From contig NZ_CP019791.1 of the NCBI RefSeq assembly GCF_002007645.1, positions 248,001-312,000 on the forward strand: DNA of 64,000 nt, read 5' to 3'. Shown here piece by piece: positions 24,692 through 35,118 of this stretch. The position numbers and the translations under genes are program-made. Source of the DNA: Anaerohalosphaera lusitana (GTDB lineage: Bacteria > Planctomycetota > Phycisphaerae > Sedimentisphaerales > Anaerohalosphaeraceae). The notes beneath the pieces were generated by a model. It ran no database searches. It saw only the letters and a program-made list of their open reading frames with translations, and had not been told where the DNA came from. Positions within the stretch are counted from its first letter, which is position 1. Each line of letters begins with the position of its first letter.

Positions 24692-24911
24692 TGATGTCAA
24701 AACAGGACTGACTTAGAATGCTCCTAAATTCGTAACCACCGAATCTGCTTGAAGATAAAATTCTTTAAAACCCCCTCGAACAGCAAGATAGTACATGCGC
24801 AATTCGCCCTATACAGACAACGCCAAACTTTTACTAACTGAGAGTCCCCACGCACCACAAGACTTGCCCCCTACGCATCGTTCCGACGCGCTAACAACAC
24901 CCCCACGACAT

Positions 24912-24949
24912 AAAAAAAGGCGCGCCGACCAACATGACCGACACGCCTT
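24912..24949 (-). terminator. Terminator of the first metalloprotease gene
   Basis: On the - strand, AAGGCG and the complementary CGCCTT close a stem of about 12 bp (with some G-T pairs), followed by seven T. It begins about 20 bases after the stop codon. Confidence 0.8.
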
Positions 24950-24970
24950 CGATTTCTTTGAACTAAACGG

Positions 24971-27900
24971 CTATCTAAGCCAGTTAGCCGCAAGCTCTTT
25001 CAAGTCATCAATATCAACATCGTTGTCAAAGTCAACATCCGCGTTGCCGCAAGGCGTACTATCAGAACAGTCCGTATCCAGCCAGAACTCACTCAGCAGA
25101 GCAATATCCCGGAAATTCACGTTGCCGTCCACATCGATATCACCCCGCATGTGCGGCAGTGCCGTCATTTCGTCAGAATATACACTCTCATTGCCAACTT
25201 GATCGACAGCCGTCACGACATAATAATAAGTTGTGCCGTTAACAGCCGTACCATCTCCAAACGCACTGAAAATGGTCCCCGAAGTCAACTGCGAATAACC
25301 TGACCCGCTGACCTCACTGCGGTACACGTTATAGCCGGCAAGATCTTCTTCACTGTTGTCGCTCCAATCCAGGCTGACGGAACTATCGTCCGCGGCCGCA
25401 GCAACATCCACAGGTGCAGCCGGCGCAGTTACATCTGACTGCACCTCATCAAAAGTGCTTCCATCCACGCCCTGCTGATAAATATAAAGTATCTCTTCGC
25501 GAGACAGGCTGCGGTTCCACACAGCCGCATCATCCATATCTCCTTCATACATCCTGCTCGACCAACCGTCATAAGTACCGAGATCCAGATAGTCACTGAA
25601 CTCCTCAACAGCATGCGAACCGGAACTCACCGCCGACTGGCCGTTGACATAAAGCGTCGCCTTGTCGGGCTCAACCACCAGCGCAATATGGCTCCATTGA
25701 TTGTCAGGCACCACCAGACCCGACCGCCATCCCCAATAGCCGCCCGTCCAGTGATAGCAAAGCTCATTATTGCCCGCAAAGTTCAGACCGGACTTGTTGT
25801 TAGAATCCACACAGATCATGATCCCGCCGTAATCCGGCTGATTACCATGACGCTTGATCCACGCCGACATCGTAACTGTATTACTGTTCAGATTGAGCCT
25901 CGCCCCGTAGACTCTGTCATTGTAACCGTCAAAGCGGAAGCCCTCTTCTATCTGACCTGAAATGCCTTTCGTCGCTCCGCTGATAGTACCATTGTTGCCT
26001 GCATCCGACACATCATAAACAGTGCTCCCGCTGGCGTCCGCATTGTCCATCGTATAATGCAGCTTCAGACCGTCTGTAAGCAACGTCAGATTAGAACCCG
26101 TTGAAAAGTCCCAGACATCACCCTTGACTGTCTCACCATCCAGCACAGAATCAACACGCCAGTAGTATGTCGTCCCGGCACTCAGCACAGCAGAAGCATC
26201 AAATATCTTACCGGCCACGGAACCGCGATACTCAGGCGAACTGGTAGTCGCATTCTCGACCGCCGTCGGACTCGTACCGACATATACATCGTAAGTGGCT
26301 CCGTCAATTGAAGTGATCCAGTTCAGCAGCGGGCTCGTAATATCCGTCGCCCCATCTACCGGCACAGGTGCCGTCGCCTTGATTCCCTTTATGATACCTT
26401 CTATTCCGTCCGCATCGATGGCATAATTGAATATCCGAATATCATCCATTGCACCGTTAAAGTACCGTGTGCTGTGATTACTGTCTCGTCCAACATAAGT
26501 CGTACCGGCAAACGCCTGGCTGCCGTGAGCACCGTAATGTGTTGCCGTTTGAGTAGAGCCCCCGGTATTCATATATATCGTTGCCTTCGTCGGCTCGACA
26601 ACAAGCGCAACAAAGCTCCACTGCCCAACAGGCGGAACAAGCCCCGAACTCCAGCTCCAGTTACCGCCGTCCCAGTGATATCTAAGCTCACCGCCGCTTG
26701 CGAAATTCAAACCTGCCGCATCCTGCGTCCTGTTGAACACGATGCCGCTCCAGTCATTAGGCGTAGAGGAAGGCTTGACCCACGCGGTGATAGTAACCTT
26801 GTCACTGTTCAGATTCAGTCCATCCAGTTCTATACAGTCATCCGTCCCGTCAAGTTCAAGTGCTGTACCAAACTTGCCCGCTACCGAGGCATTCGAAAAA
26901 GACGCTCCGCCGGCCAGCGTTCCATCATTGCCGAACCTGCTCAGGTCACCGGCAACCGTACCGCTCGTCTCATCCAGCGGATAGTATCCCTTCAATGTGT
27001 TGGCCAGATCGACATACACAAGCGCAACACCCGTTCCGTAATTGCCCGCCGAATCCTTAACCGTATAGTAGAAGTAATCAACCTCATTGAACGCATTCGC
27101 AGGGGCCGTATAGACCAGCTCATCACGACCATCGCCTCCCGTCCCTGCAGACAGCGTCACCGTGCCTCCCTTTGACGAAGTAGAATCAAAACTGTCAAGC
27201 GAGATCGACTGAGCGTTAACATCAAAATCATTCGCCATAACATCGATCGCAACAGATTCGCCCGCCGTAGCCTGGCTCACGAAATCCAGTGCCGCATAAG
27301 GCCCGAAGTCTATGGTATTGTACGTCCCGACATTCTCAAATATGCTCAGCCTGGAATCCCTATGGTTGAATATCGACTCCACAGCCGGCCCATTGAACCT
27401 GCCGTACTGATTACCGCAGTTTATCGTCGGCCCCTCAGGACTGTTCGCATGATAGTCATACACGCTCCAGTTGTGACCCAGCTCGTGCCTCCACACAACA
27501 TCGAAACTGCCGTCACTGCTGATTCCGTTGACCGAATAAGCGCTGCTCGTACCGATCACACCCAGCCACGCGACACCGCCGCCGATGTTCGGCGTCACAC
27601 ACGCAGCGACATCCCGCTCGGCATCACTTTGGTTCGTATTCCACTCTGTCCGGAACGGATTCAATATCCCCGTCCCTGAATAGTTATAGTAAGGGCAGTG
27701 CTGCCGACTTGTCCGAATGATCACCCGTCCGATAGCTGGCATCAGCAGAGCGTCCTGCAGATACTGAACCTTCAGACACACTGTTGAGAACTCGACCATC
27801 TCGAAACATGCATCTACGCTGTTCATCCTGTCATAATATCTGTAGTCACAATCGAATCCGACATCGAACTTATAAGTGTCCGTCCCCCACTTGCCGGGCG

Positions 27901-28318
27901 TAACGCTCGGCTTGCTCGGCATCTTGAAAGACTCCGCACCCGTCCCGCGTGTCCCCGTCACACTGCTGCCGTAAGTGTACCACGTCGCACCGCGGTCAAA
28001 ATACACCCGCGCCTTCAAAACATTATTGCTCTTGCGGATACCGGCAACAAACGCTCCAGGATACTCGTCAACCGTCCCGACATATGTCCGAACCTCGCCC
28101 GCCGTCCACGTATCATATCCTCCGCTGCTGTTCTGCACCAGCACCTCGAAATGATCGCCACGCACGCTCTCCTTGGTCATCCTCAGCGTGATCGTCTCAC
28201 CACCATAACTCACGTTCTGTGTCAAAGTCGTCGGCGCCGCACCCATAGCGGCCCCCGAAACGATAACGATCAACAGAACCATCAGTGCAGACCTGAAAAA
28301 CACATCACTCTTCAACAT
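24971..28318 (-). CDS. Secreted zinc metalloprotease with LamG, Fn3 and dockerin-like domains
   Basis: This 1115-residue exported protein has a signal peptide (about residues 1-27), an N-terminal propeptide-like domain, and a metzincin-type catalytic domain with HELGHNWSVYD at about 278-288. The third metal ligand is Asp as in snapalysins, and the usual turn Gly is Ser. It continues with an Ig/cadherin-like Big_9 domain, a LamG domain (about 455-620), an Ig/Fn-like segment, a second LamG (about 760-930), an Fn3 domain and a C-terminal dockerin-like EF-hand pair (DIDVDGNVNFRDI, DVDFDNDVDIDDL). ATG 28318 follows CAGGAG. A role in extracellular protein breakdown and docking to a cohesin or surface is inference. 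Confidence 0.85.
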   Translation of the reverse strand: MLKSDVFFRSALMVLLIVIVSGAAMGAAPTTLTQNVSYGGETITLRMTKESVRGDHFEVLVQNSSGGYDTWTAGEVRTYVGTVDEYPGAFVAGIRKSNNVLKARVYFDRGATWYTYGSSVTGTRGTGAESFKMPSKPSVTPGKWGTDTYKFDVGFDCDYRYYDRMNSVDACFEMVEFSTVCLKVQYLQDALLMPAIGRVIIRTSRQHCPYYNYSGTGILNPFRTEWNTNQSDAERDVAACVTPNIGGGVAWLGVIGTSSAYSVNGISSDGSFDVVWRHELGHNWSVYDYHANSPEGPTINCGNQYGRFNGPAVESIFNHRDSRLSIFENVGTYNTIDFGPYAALDFVSQATAGESVAIDVMANDFDVNAQSISLDSFDSTSSKGGTVTLSAGTGGDGRDELVYTAPANAFNEVDYFYYTVKDSAGNYGTGVALVYVDLANTLKGYYPLDETSGTVAGDLSRFGNDGTLAGGASFSNASVAGKFGTALELDGTDDCIELDGLNLNSDKVTITAWVKPSSTPNDWSGIVFNRTQDAAGLNFASGGELRYHWDGGNWSWSSGLVPPVGQWSFVALVVEPTKATIYMNTGGSTQTATHYGAHGSQAFAGTTYVGRDSNHSTRYFNGAMDDIRIFNYAIDADGIEGIIKGIKATAPVPVDGATDITSPLLNWITSIDGATYDVYVGTSPTAVENATTSSPEYRGSVAGKIFDASAVLSAGTTYYWRVDSVLDGETVKGDVWDFSTGSNLTLLTDGLKLHYTMDNADASGSTVYDVSDAGNNGTISGATKGISGQIEEGFRFDGYNDRVYGARLNLNSNTVTMSAWIKRHGNQPDYGGIMICVDSNNKSGLNFAGNNELCYHWTGGYWGWRSGLVVPDNQWSHIALVVEPDKATLYVNGQSAVSSGSHAVEEFSDYLDLGTYDGWSSRMYEGDMDDAAVWNRSLSREEILYIYQQGVDGSTFDEVQSDVTAPAAPVDVAAAADDSSVSLDWSDNSEEDLAGYNVYRSEVSGSGYSQLTSGTIFSAFGDGTAVNGTTYYYVVTAVDQVGNESVYSDEMTALPHMRGDIDVDGNVNFRDIALLSEFWLDTDCSDSTPCGNADVDFDNDVDIDDLKELAANWLR

Positions 28319-28671
28319 ACTCTTCTCCTGATAAAAAAACACACACTATTAAAAAAACGTCCGCGCAGAAGAGATCACAGAGAGCTATCCACGAATCGCC
28401 CTGAAGCACCCAAGAAAAAAACGATGTGCACTCCTCACCCCTGACTCATACCACACATAAGTTTTGCACACTCTGTCACCCAAGACAAAATATCTCCATG
28501 ACCGCACAAACACGCGGCAAGATCACTCAATCTTCACGGTAACTTATTATACAAAATCACCCTTACTAATTAAAGAAAAATCATCTCTGGCACCACTGAG
28601 CATTTTAGACCTCAAAAAAAAGAGCCCGGTAAAGTGGAATCACCGGACTCGCAATACACCCTTTGTCCTTG
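28319..28671. other. Intergenic region between metalloprotease genes 1 and 2
   Basis: No gene seen. It contains the terminator of gene 2 and a weak - strand promoter candidate for gene 1: TTTAAT and TATAAT with a 17-base spacer (28574-28546), which would give a long leader of about 220 bases. Confidence 0.45.
28614..28650 (-). terminator. Terminator of the second metalloprotease gene
   Basis: On the - strand a stem of about 9 bp (GAGTCCGGT with ACCGGGCTC, one G-T pair) is followed by at least eight T. It begins about 20 bases after the stop codon. Confidence 0.82.
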
Positions 28672-31218
28672 CTAGTCAAGCCAGTCTGCTGCGAACATCA
28701 TCAAGTCGTCCATGTCCACATCTGCATCGCCATCCATATCAGCTCCACCGCACAAACCGCAATCCTGCATCAGCCAGTTGCCGCTAAATAACGCAAAATC
28801 CTCAAAATCGACAGCGCCGTCAATATTTACATCTGCCTTAGTACGTGACCTAACGATCAGCTTTGGCCTATATGATTCATTTACGTTCTCCTTGCTCGCG
28901 AAATCCAGCCAGTAAGACGACCCCGCCGTCAGTGAATCGATATGGAACGTTGCAACCTTATTCGCGTTCATCGCCTGATTTACCAGCGAAGTAACATTCA
29001 GGGTGTAAGACTGATTTTTTACCAGATAGTTGCTCCAGAAGCGCACCTCCAGCCCGCTCCCCACAGACCTATCATTCCAGGTTATCCCTCCTTCGTCCCA
29101 GTCATCTCCCGAATCATCGACCAGCCGTACCCGCAGCATCACCCCGGAAACCGTCGCCGTCGGCGTCAGCACCAGCTCAGCATTTTCAACGGCCCCATCA
29201 ACCTGACCGTTATAATCGAACCGCAGATACATATGCCTTTCATAACTCTCCCCGTCATGCTTGACTGTCATCGTATCATCAAAACCAAAATTATTTTCAG
29301 CATAACTGCCGTCCCGCACATGAGCATCCGCGGGCAGCATCGGCACAGCACTCAGCGTAGGTGCCCCCGAACCATTCTCAGCCGAACAGATATTTAGCGT
29401 CCGCTCGCTCGGCTGCTTAACCAGCAAGAAAGTCACCTCCCCATTCGTATCAGCCTCAAGAAATTCCGCCAGCTCAGCACCAGCAACAGTAAACTCCGTC
29501 CCCACGACCGTCGAACTCTTGAAGCTTCCTATCTTTGTCGTGTCCTCATCTTCCGCAAAATCAGGAACAAGCGACGCATTGTTGCCCGTCAGCCCCATCT
29601 CCGTCCAGTCCGTCCCCAGTTCATCACCGGGTCGACCATCCTTTATCCCCCACACAGTAACCGTCTCATTGCTCGCATCGCCGCCGAAGCACGTAAAGCT
29701 CAACTTCGCCTTGCTCGTAAGATCCTTATCGCTTATGTCGAAATGCACCCAACCTGTCCGCGTATAAGTCGAAGAAGCACCCGAATTCGTCCGCTTGATA
29801 GTGATATAATCTCGGTCGCCAAAATTGGTCGAGTCAGAACTCCTCACAAACGTATCAGCATCGGATTCAACTGTCCACACAGGCGGCATCTCATAACCCA
29901 ACTGCAGCAGCACAACGCCCGTCGCCCTCTGACCGCTGCTGTCTTCGACTTCGTAACGAAAATAATCGAACTCCGCCAGCCCATCGCTCGGCGTAACGGT
30001 ATACAGTATCTCGTCACAACCGCCAGGTCCTGTCCCGCTGCTAATCCCAACGCTCCTCCCCGCATTCGACGTACTGTCGCAGGAAAGTATCGACAGAGTA
30101 TCCCCGTTCGCATCAAAGTCGTTCGCCAGAACATCTATTACCTCGACATGTTCCTCTCCCACATCCACAGCGATCTTCGCCGGAACATCCAGCGCCGCAT
30201 AAGGCGGAATGTCGATGCTCGTATACACGCCCACATTGTCCAACGCCCACTTCTTATAATCACGATGTCCCAGAATCGACTGCACCTCCGGCCCCGAGAA
30301 CCGCCCGTAAGCATTGCCGCAATTGATCGTCGACCCCTCCGGACTGCCCGCATGATAATCATGCACCGACCAGTTGTGCCCAAGCTCGTGCCGCCAGACA
30401 ATATCAAAACTGCCGTCACTCGCCAGCCCGTTAACCGAATACCGCACCGAACTGCCGATCACGCCAACCCACGCAACACCCCCGCCGATCGCAGGCGTCG
30501 CCAGCGCAGCCGCATCATATGTCGTATCCGGCGAATGGTTATAGTTCCACTCATCCTTGAACGGATTCAGAAGCGCCGTCCCCGTAATCCCGTCATAAGG
30601 ACAATGCGCCTGCGATGCCCTGATCACAACCCGCCCCAATGCAGGCCTAAGCAAAGCATCCCGCATATAGATCGCCTTGACCTGACAAACCGAAAACTCC
30701 ACAAGCTCCACGCACTTCTGAACATCGTACCCCCGCCTACTGTAATATCTGTAATCGCAATCGATCCCCACATCGAACCGATAAATATCGCTCCCCGCCT
30801 TACCTGGCGTTACCGTACCCATCGTCGGCAGACAGAAACTTTCCGCATTGCCTCCCCGCGTTCCAGTCACATACGCCCCCGACGTAAACCACGTATACCC
30901 CCTGTCAAAATATATCCGCGTCTTGAGCGTCCCGTCCGACAGCTTAACCCCGGCAACCATCGCATCCGGATACTCATCCACTGTCCCCATATAAGTCCGA
31001 ACCTCACCTGCATCATAGCTGCTGTACGAACCGTCCGAACCCTGCACCAGAACCTCAAAATAATTCCCCCGAACAGTCTCTTTAGTCAGCCGAAGTGTGA
31101 TTGTTTCACCATAACGACTGACACTCTGCACAATACTGTCCGGCAAAGCACCGAAAACTGCCCCCGACAAAAAAACGATCGCACCCAAAACAAACTGAAA
31201 AAAACTATGTTTTCGCAA
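28672..31218 (-). CDS. Secreted zinc metalloprotease with two DNRLRE-type domains and dockerin-like end
   Basis: This 848-residue paralogue of the previous gene has the same propeptide-like domain and metzincin motif (HELGHNWSVHD). Instead of LamG domains it carries two carbohydrate-binding-like modules of the DNRLRE/CBM96 type (VESDADTFVRSSDSTNFGD, DAHVRDGSYAENNFGFDD) and ends with a dockerin-like pair (ADVNIDGAVDFEDF, ADMDGDADVDMDDL). I chose a TTG at 31218, which follows AGGAG at six bases and gives a clean signal peptide (MRKHSFFQFVLGAIVFLSG); an in-frame ATG at 31254 would add 12 residues and lacks a ribosome site. Substrate is unknown. Confidence 0.82.
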   Translation of the reverse strand: MRKHSFFQFVLGAIVFLSGAVFGALPDSIVQSVSRYGETITLRLTKETVRGNYFEVLVQGSDGSYSSYDAGEVRTYMGTVDEYPDAMVAGVKLSDGTLKTRIYFDRGYTWFTSGAYVTGTRGGNAESFCLPTMGTVTPGKAGSDIYRFDVGIDCDYRYYSRRGYDVQKCVELVEFSVCQVKAIYMRDALLRPALGRVVIRASQAHCPYDGITGTALLNPFKDEWNYNHSPDTTYDAAALATPAIGGGVAWVGVIGSSVRYSVNGLASDGSFDIVWRHELGHNWSVHDYHAGSPEGSTINCGNAYGRFSGPEVQSILGHRDYKKWALDNVGVYTSIDIPPYAALDVPAKIAVDVGEEHVEVIDVLANDFDANGDTLSILSCDSTSNAGRSVGISSGTGPGGCDEILYTVTPSDGLAEFDYFRYEVEDSSGQRATGVVLLQLGYEMPPVWTVESDADTFVRSSDSTNFGDRDYITIKRTNSGASSTYTRTGWVHFDISDKDLTSKAKLSFTCFGGDASNETVTVWGIKDGRPGDELGTDWTEMGLTGNNASLVPDFAEDEDTTKIGSFKSSTVVGTEFTVAGAELAEFLEADTNGEVTFLLVKQPSERTLNICSAENGSGAPTLSAVPMLPADAHVRDGSYAENNFGFDDTMTVKHDGESYERHMYLRFDYNGQVDGAVENAELVLTPTATVSGVMLRVRLVDDSGDDWDEGGITWNDRSVGSGLEVRFWSNYLVKNQSYTLNVTSLVNQAMNANKVATFHIDSLTAGSSYWLDFASKENVNESYRPKLIVRSRTKADVNIDGAVDFEDFALFSGNWLMQDCGLCGGADMDGDADVDMDDLMMFAADWLD

Positions 31219-31378
31219 ACCCAGCTCCTGATTTAAACTTATCACTTTACCCATAGCACCATGTAACGTCATAAGGTCGGTGAAACTCTACCAGGTTTTT
31301 CTCAGATTCAACAAAATTCACCATCTTCTGAAATAATTATTACCCATGTAATTCAACAAGTCCCTGCAGCATACGCAT

Positions 31379-31411
31379 AAAAAAGGCGTGACAACCGAAA
31401 TCGCCACGCCT
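31379..31411 (-). terminator. Terminator of the third metalloprotease gene
   Basis: On the - strand AGGCGTG and CACGCCT (31411-31405 and 31390-31384) form a perfect 7-bp stem extended by inner pairs, followed by six T. Confidence 0.82.
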
Positions 31412-31435
31412 GATGTCATCAATAAAAATTGGGAC

Positions 31436-34400
31436 TTACTGATTAAGCCATTCTACAGCTATCGCACTCAAATCGTCAAAGTCCACATATCCGCTATCAT
31501 CCGTATCGGCTTCACCGCAAGGCACCACGGAACAATCCTGCAGCCAGTACTCACTCAGCATAGCCAGGTCACTCAGGTCCACAAAACCGTCTGCGTTTAC
31601 ATCACCAGCAGTATGGGCGGCCGCCCCAACCTCATTCGAGAACTCCGACTCCACACCGCCGCTGTCCGTGGCCGTAACAACGTAATAATATTCTATACCG
31701 TTAACAACTGTCCCGTCAGAATACATACTCAATACAGCAGTCGGAGCTATTACCTCATAACCGCTGCCGCTCGTCGTACTTCGATAAACGGTATATGTCG
31801 GGTAACCAGCCCCGTTCTCCCAGTCCAGATTTATCCATCCGTCTCCAGCCGTCGCAGTCAGCCCAACAGGAGCATCGGTCTTCTCAGCTAATTCATAAAA
31901 CAACTCATGGACAGCATCACCGCCAAGCGCCCTGTCATAAATTCGAACCTCATCGATAACACCCTGGAAATGCTTATTGTTATCACGGATATCCGCCCCG
32001 ACGCCGACACCAATACCGCCATTCAGGTCCCGAACGGACCCGCTCCCGCTGCCTGAAAGACTTCCATCGATGTAAATGAAACCGTCATCGCCGTCACGTA
32101 CTGCCGCAACATGATGCCACTCGCCGTCATTGACCGTCTCGCTCGAACTGAAGCTGAACTGATATCCCATGTTGCCGTAAACAAAGAAACTGACTCGGCC
32201 ATCATAATTGACCCTGACAGCATACTGCCCGTTAAAACCGCCGTTTCGCTGCTGAACGATCACCTGATCCTTCGAAGCACTGGTCTTGATCCACGCCGAA
32301 ACCGAAAAATCCGTCTTGCCCGACAACGAAGGCCCGGTCCCGAATCTGACCGCATCATTCACACCATCAAAACTCAGCGCCCCGCCGTCAACACCCTGCG
32401 TCCAAACCGCACCGGAAACAGTACCGTCGTTATTACCTCCACTCGAATCATCAGCAACCGTACCGTCGCCATCATCGAGCTTCCAGTAACCCGTCATCCC
32501 CAGCGCCGACCCGGTCGTAAACTCCCATATCACACCACTAATAACGCCCTCACTGGTCACCGTATCCACACGCCAGAAATACTGCGTATTAGTTTCCAGC
32601 AGTTCGAACACATCAAAGACCGCATCCGTCACCTGGCCCCGATATTCCGGCGAATCGGTCCCAGCCGCTGCAACTGCAGTAGCATCCGTCCCGAGATAGA
32701 CATCATAACCCAGAACATCCGCAGCCTGCACCCAGCTCAAATATGTCTCGCCTACGTTAGTAGCGCCATCCAGAGGAGAAGGACATTCAACCTGCCCGCC
32801 GGCGATCACCGACCCGATCTCGTCCGCATTCATTGAATAGTTATACACCCGAACATCATCAACTGAACCCTTGAAATGCCGCGATCCACTGTTGCTGTCC
32901 AGACCGATGTACGTCGTACCGCCGAACGATTGCACGCCGTGCGAATTTACATTCGTCGCGGATTGAACCGTTGCACCATCACTAAGATATATCGTCGCCC
33001 GATCAGGTTCGACCACCAGCGCGACAAAGTTCCACTGACCTACCGTAGGCACCAGACCGCTGTTCCAGCCCCAGTTCGTACCATCCCAGTGATACCGCAG
33101 CTCACCGCCGGTACCGAAGTTCAAACCCGCCGCGTTCTGCGATCTGTTGAACACGATGCCGTTCCACCCGGTAGGCGAACCGTTGGGCTTGACCCACGCA
33201 GTTATCGTAACTGTATTGCTGTTCAGATTCAGACTGGATATTTCGATGTGATCGTCCACACCGTCAAGATCCAGACCACCGCCGAATACACCCGCAACGG
33301 AATCAGCATCGAACGAAGCTCCGTTAACAAGCGAACCGTTATTATCAAAGATGCTCACATCATCCGCAACCGTGCCCGACATCTCATCCAGCGGATAATA
33401 ACCCTTGATCGTATCATCGAGATCGACCGACATGATCACATACCCCATTGCTGTCCTGCCGCTCTCATCGACGATGCTGTAAGTGAACTTGTCCTCTCCA
33501 ACCGAATTTGTCGGCGGCGTATAGATCAGCTCATCACGTCCGTCAGGACCTGTCCCAGCCGAAAACACAACCGAACCTCCATTAGGCGACTCCTGCTGAA
33601 AATCACTGATCGCTAACTGGTCGTTGTTCGCATCATAGTCATTGCCCAGCACATCCAGAGCGACCGAACTTCCAACCAGCGCCGTCGCCATATCAAGATT
33701 CGCATAAGGCGGCACAGGATAACCGTAAGCACCGATGTTCCTGATATCCACCCCGCCGCTTACTTTGTTCCGTCGGCAGTTCATTATTCTTGTAGCAGAA
33801 GCGTTGGACACACGAGAGATACCAACATTGTTACCATTCATCATGGTCGCACCTTCTCTGCCGCCGCCGTCCCAATCACCGGCACCCATATTATGACCAA
33901 CCTCGTGACGTCCAACATGCCACCAGTTGTAATCACCGTTCCAGCCGTTGAAGCTTCGCCCCGCCCAGTCGATTCCGCCATAATCACATACGAACGCAAC
34001 ACCTCCGCCGACTGAGCCAACCATCGTGATAAAGTGATGATCAGCATCCGGGAACAACTGCTCAAAATAAGAATTAGCGTTCCACCAGTCCACTCCCCAC
34101 TGCGCACTGCTGCGATCCACCCCCGCATTACTCTGCCGATATACAACCTTGCCCAGTTTCGCTTCGGCAAGAATATCTCTTACGTAGAGCCCGTTGTAAT
34201 GACCAACAGCATTCTCAGCCTTACGCACATAGCTCAGCAGATTCGAAAAATTCGCAGCGTCCACATACTCCACCAGAACGTCTGTGCCAAAATCCATCTG
34301 GTAAACCGTCTTGTAGTAATCATCCAGATTGGCCGCCGGCAACGTAAAAGATGCCCCCGGATAAACAGTACCCGCAGGCTGAACAGGCGTTCCCCCGATC

Positions 34401-34822
34401 TCCGTAAAATTGTTCACAGCACCCGCAGTATCGTCCCTCTCATATGGCGGATCATACCACCAGTCATATGCCGCCCCCTTGAACACATGATATCTCAGGT
34501 CCCCGTTCACCATCAGCGTCGCTTCGACATAACTGTCCGGCTCCTCCTCACACCAGCCGCGATATGTCCGCACCGGGCCCGGATCCAGAGGGATCTGAGT
34601 CACCCCGTCCGTGTCCAGCAGCACAACTTCGAAATTCTCACCTCGCATATTATATCTGTCGAGGTTGAAAGTAAGAACCTCCCCGCCCCGCTCAACTTCC
34701 ACACGCATAAACTCGGGAGGGTTAGCCGGATCAACCGCAAAAACAGCCGATCCAAAAACAAAAAGCATTACAAAACCGGCAACTAGCACTTTCGAAAAAC
34801 TGCTGCGGCTAAACCTTTTCAT
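31436..34822 (-). CDS. Secreted zinc metalloprotease with two LamG, Fn3 and dockerin-like domains
   Basis: This 1128-residue protein is a more distant paralogue. A signal peptide (about residues 1-29) is followed by the propeptide-like domain and a catalytic motif HEVGHNMGAGD at about 306-316, here with the canonical turn Gly and again Asp as third ligand. A Big_9 domain, LamG 1, an Fn-like segment, LamG 2 and Fn3 follow, and the C-terminus is a dockerin-like pair (DVNADGFVDLSDL, DTDDSGYVDFDDL). I chose ATG 34822 after CAGGAA. The order of modules matches gene 1 closely, so they arose by duplication; the catalytic domains differ more than the LamG modules. Confidence 0.85.
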   Translation of the reverse strand: MKRFSRSSFSKVLVAGFVMLFVFGSAVFAVDPANPPEFMRVEVERGGEVLTFNLDRYNMRGENFEVVLLDTDGVTQIPLDPGPVRTYRGWCEEEPDSYVEATLMVNGDLRYHVFKGAAYDWWYDPPYERDDTAGAVNNFTEIGGTPVQPAGTVYPGASFTLPAANLDDYYKTVYQMDFGTDVLVEYVDAANFSNLLSYVRKAENAVGHYNGLYVRDILAEAKLGKVVYRQSNAGVDRSSAQWGVDWWNANSYFEQLFPDADHHFITMVGSVGGGVAFVCDYGGIDWAGRSFNGWNGDYNWWHVGRHEVGHNMGAGDWDGGGREGATMMNGNNVGISRVSNASATRIMNCRRNKVSGGVDIRNIGAYGYPVPPYANLDMATALVGSSVALDVLGNDYDANNDQLAISDFQQESPNGGSVVFSAGTGPDGRDELIYTPPTNSVGEDKFTYSIVDESGRTAMGYVIMSVDLDDTIKGYYPLDEMSGTVADDVSIFDNNGSLVNGASFDADSVAGVFGGGLDLDGVDDHIEISSLNLNSNTVTITAWVKPNGSPTGWNGIVFNRSQNAAGLNFGTGGELRYHWDGTNWGWNSGLVPTVGQWNFVALVVEPDRATIYLSDGATVQSATNVNSHGVQSFGGTTYIGLDSNSGSRHFKGSVDDVRVYNYSMNADEIGSVIAGGQVECPSPLDGATNVGETYLSWVQAADVLGYDVYLGTDATAVAAAGTDSPEYRGQVTDAVFDVFELLETNTQYFWRVDTVTSEGVISGVIWEFTTGSALGMTGYWKLDDGDGTVADDSSGGNNDGTVSGAVWTQGVDGGALSFDGVNDAVRFGTGPSLSGKTDFSVSAWIKTSASKDQVIVQQRNGGFNGQYAVRVNYDGRVSFFVYGNMGYQFSFSSSETVNDGEWHHVAAVRDGDDGFIYIDGSLSGSGSGSVRDLNGGIGVGVGADIRDNNKHFQGVIDEVRIYDRALGGDAVHELFYELAEKTDAPVGLTATAGDGWINLDWENGAGYPTYTVYRSTTSGSGYEVIAPTAVLSMYSDGTVVNGIEYYYVVTATDSGGVESEFSNEVGAAAHTAGDVNADGFVDLSDLAMLSEYWLQDCSVVPCGEADTDDSGYVDFDDLSAIAVEWLNQ

Positions 34823-34954
34823 CACACGATTCCTGAAAATAAACACTCGATCACTCAAAATCAGAACACAGCCGCTCATCACGGACACAAAAACACCGCC
34901 CGTATCAGCCAGGATCTGAAACTAACTCACTTCTTCACGTTTCCCATCCACTTA

Positions 34955-34983
34955 ATTATAGGATTTTTTCTTTCAAAATACAA
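34955..34983 (-). promoter_or_regulatory. Promoter of the third metalloprotease gene
   Basis: On the - strand TTGTAT (34983-34978) and a perfect TATAAT (34960-34955) are 17 bases apart, about 130 bases before the start codon. Confidence 0.6.
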
Positions 34984-35118
34984 AAAAACTATCTCCTCAA
35001 ACCCTGAACAGTAAGCCCATAACGGCTTTCGCAGCTATATCGCACCCCAAACGCTTTAATACACACACACCAAAAACACCTCATTTACAACCCCCGCCCA
35101 ACTCGCTACAATACCCCG

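Larger units (their letters stand above)
24612..24970. other. Region upstream of the portal gene
   Basis: This stretch holds a 21-codon frame described separately and the terminator of the first metalloprotease. I see no terminase or other gene on either strand. A TTGACA on the - strand (near 24700) lacks a clear -10 partner. Confidence 0.5.

Noticed and set aside
29743..31236. 497-codon + strand frame opposite the second metalloprotease
   Set aside because: Antisense shadow of a well-supported secreted protein; composition is unlike any gene here.
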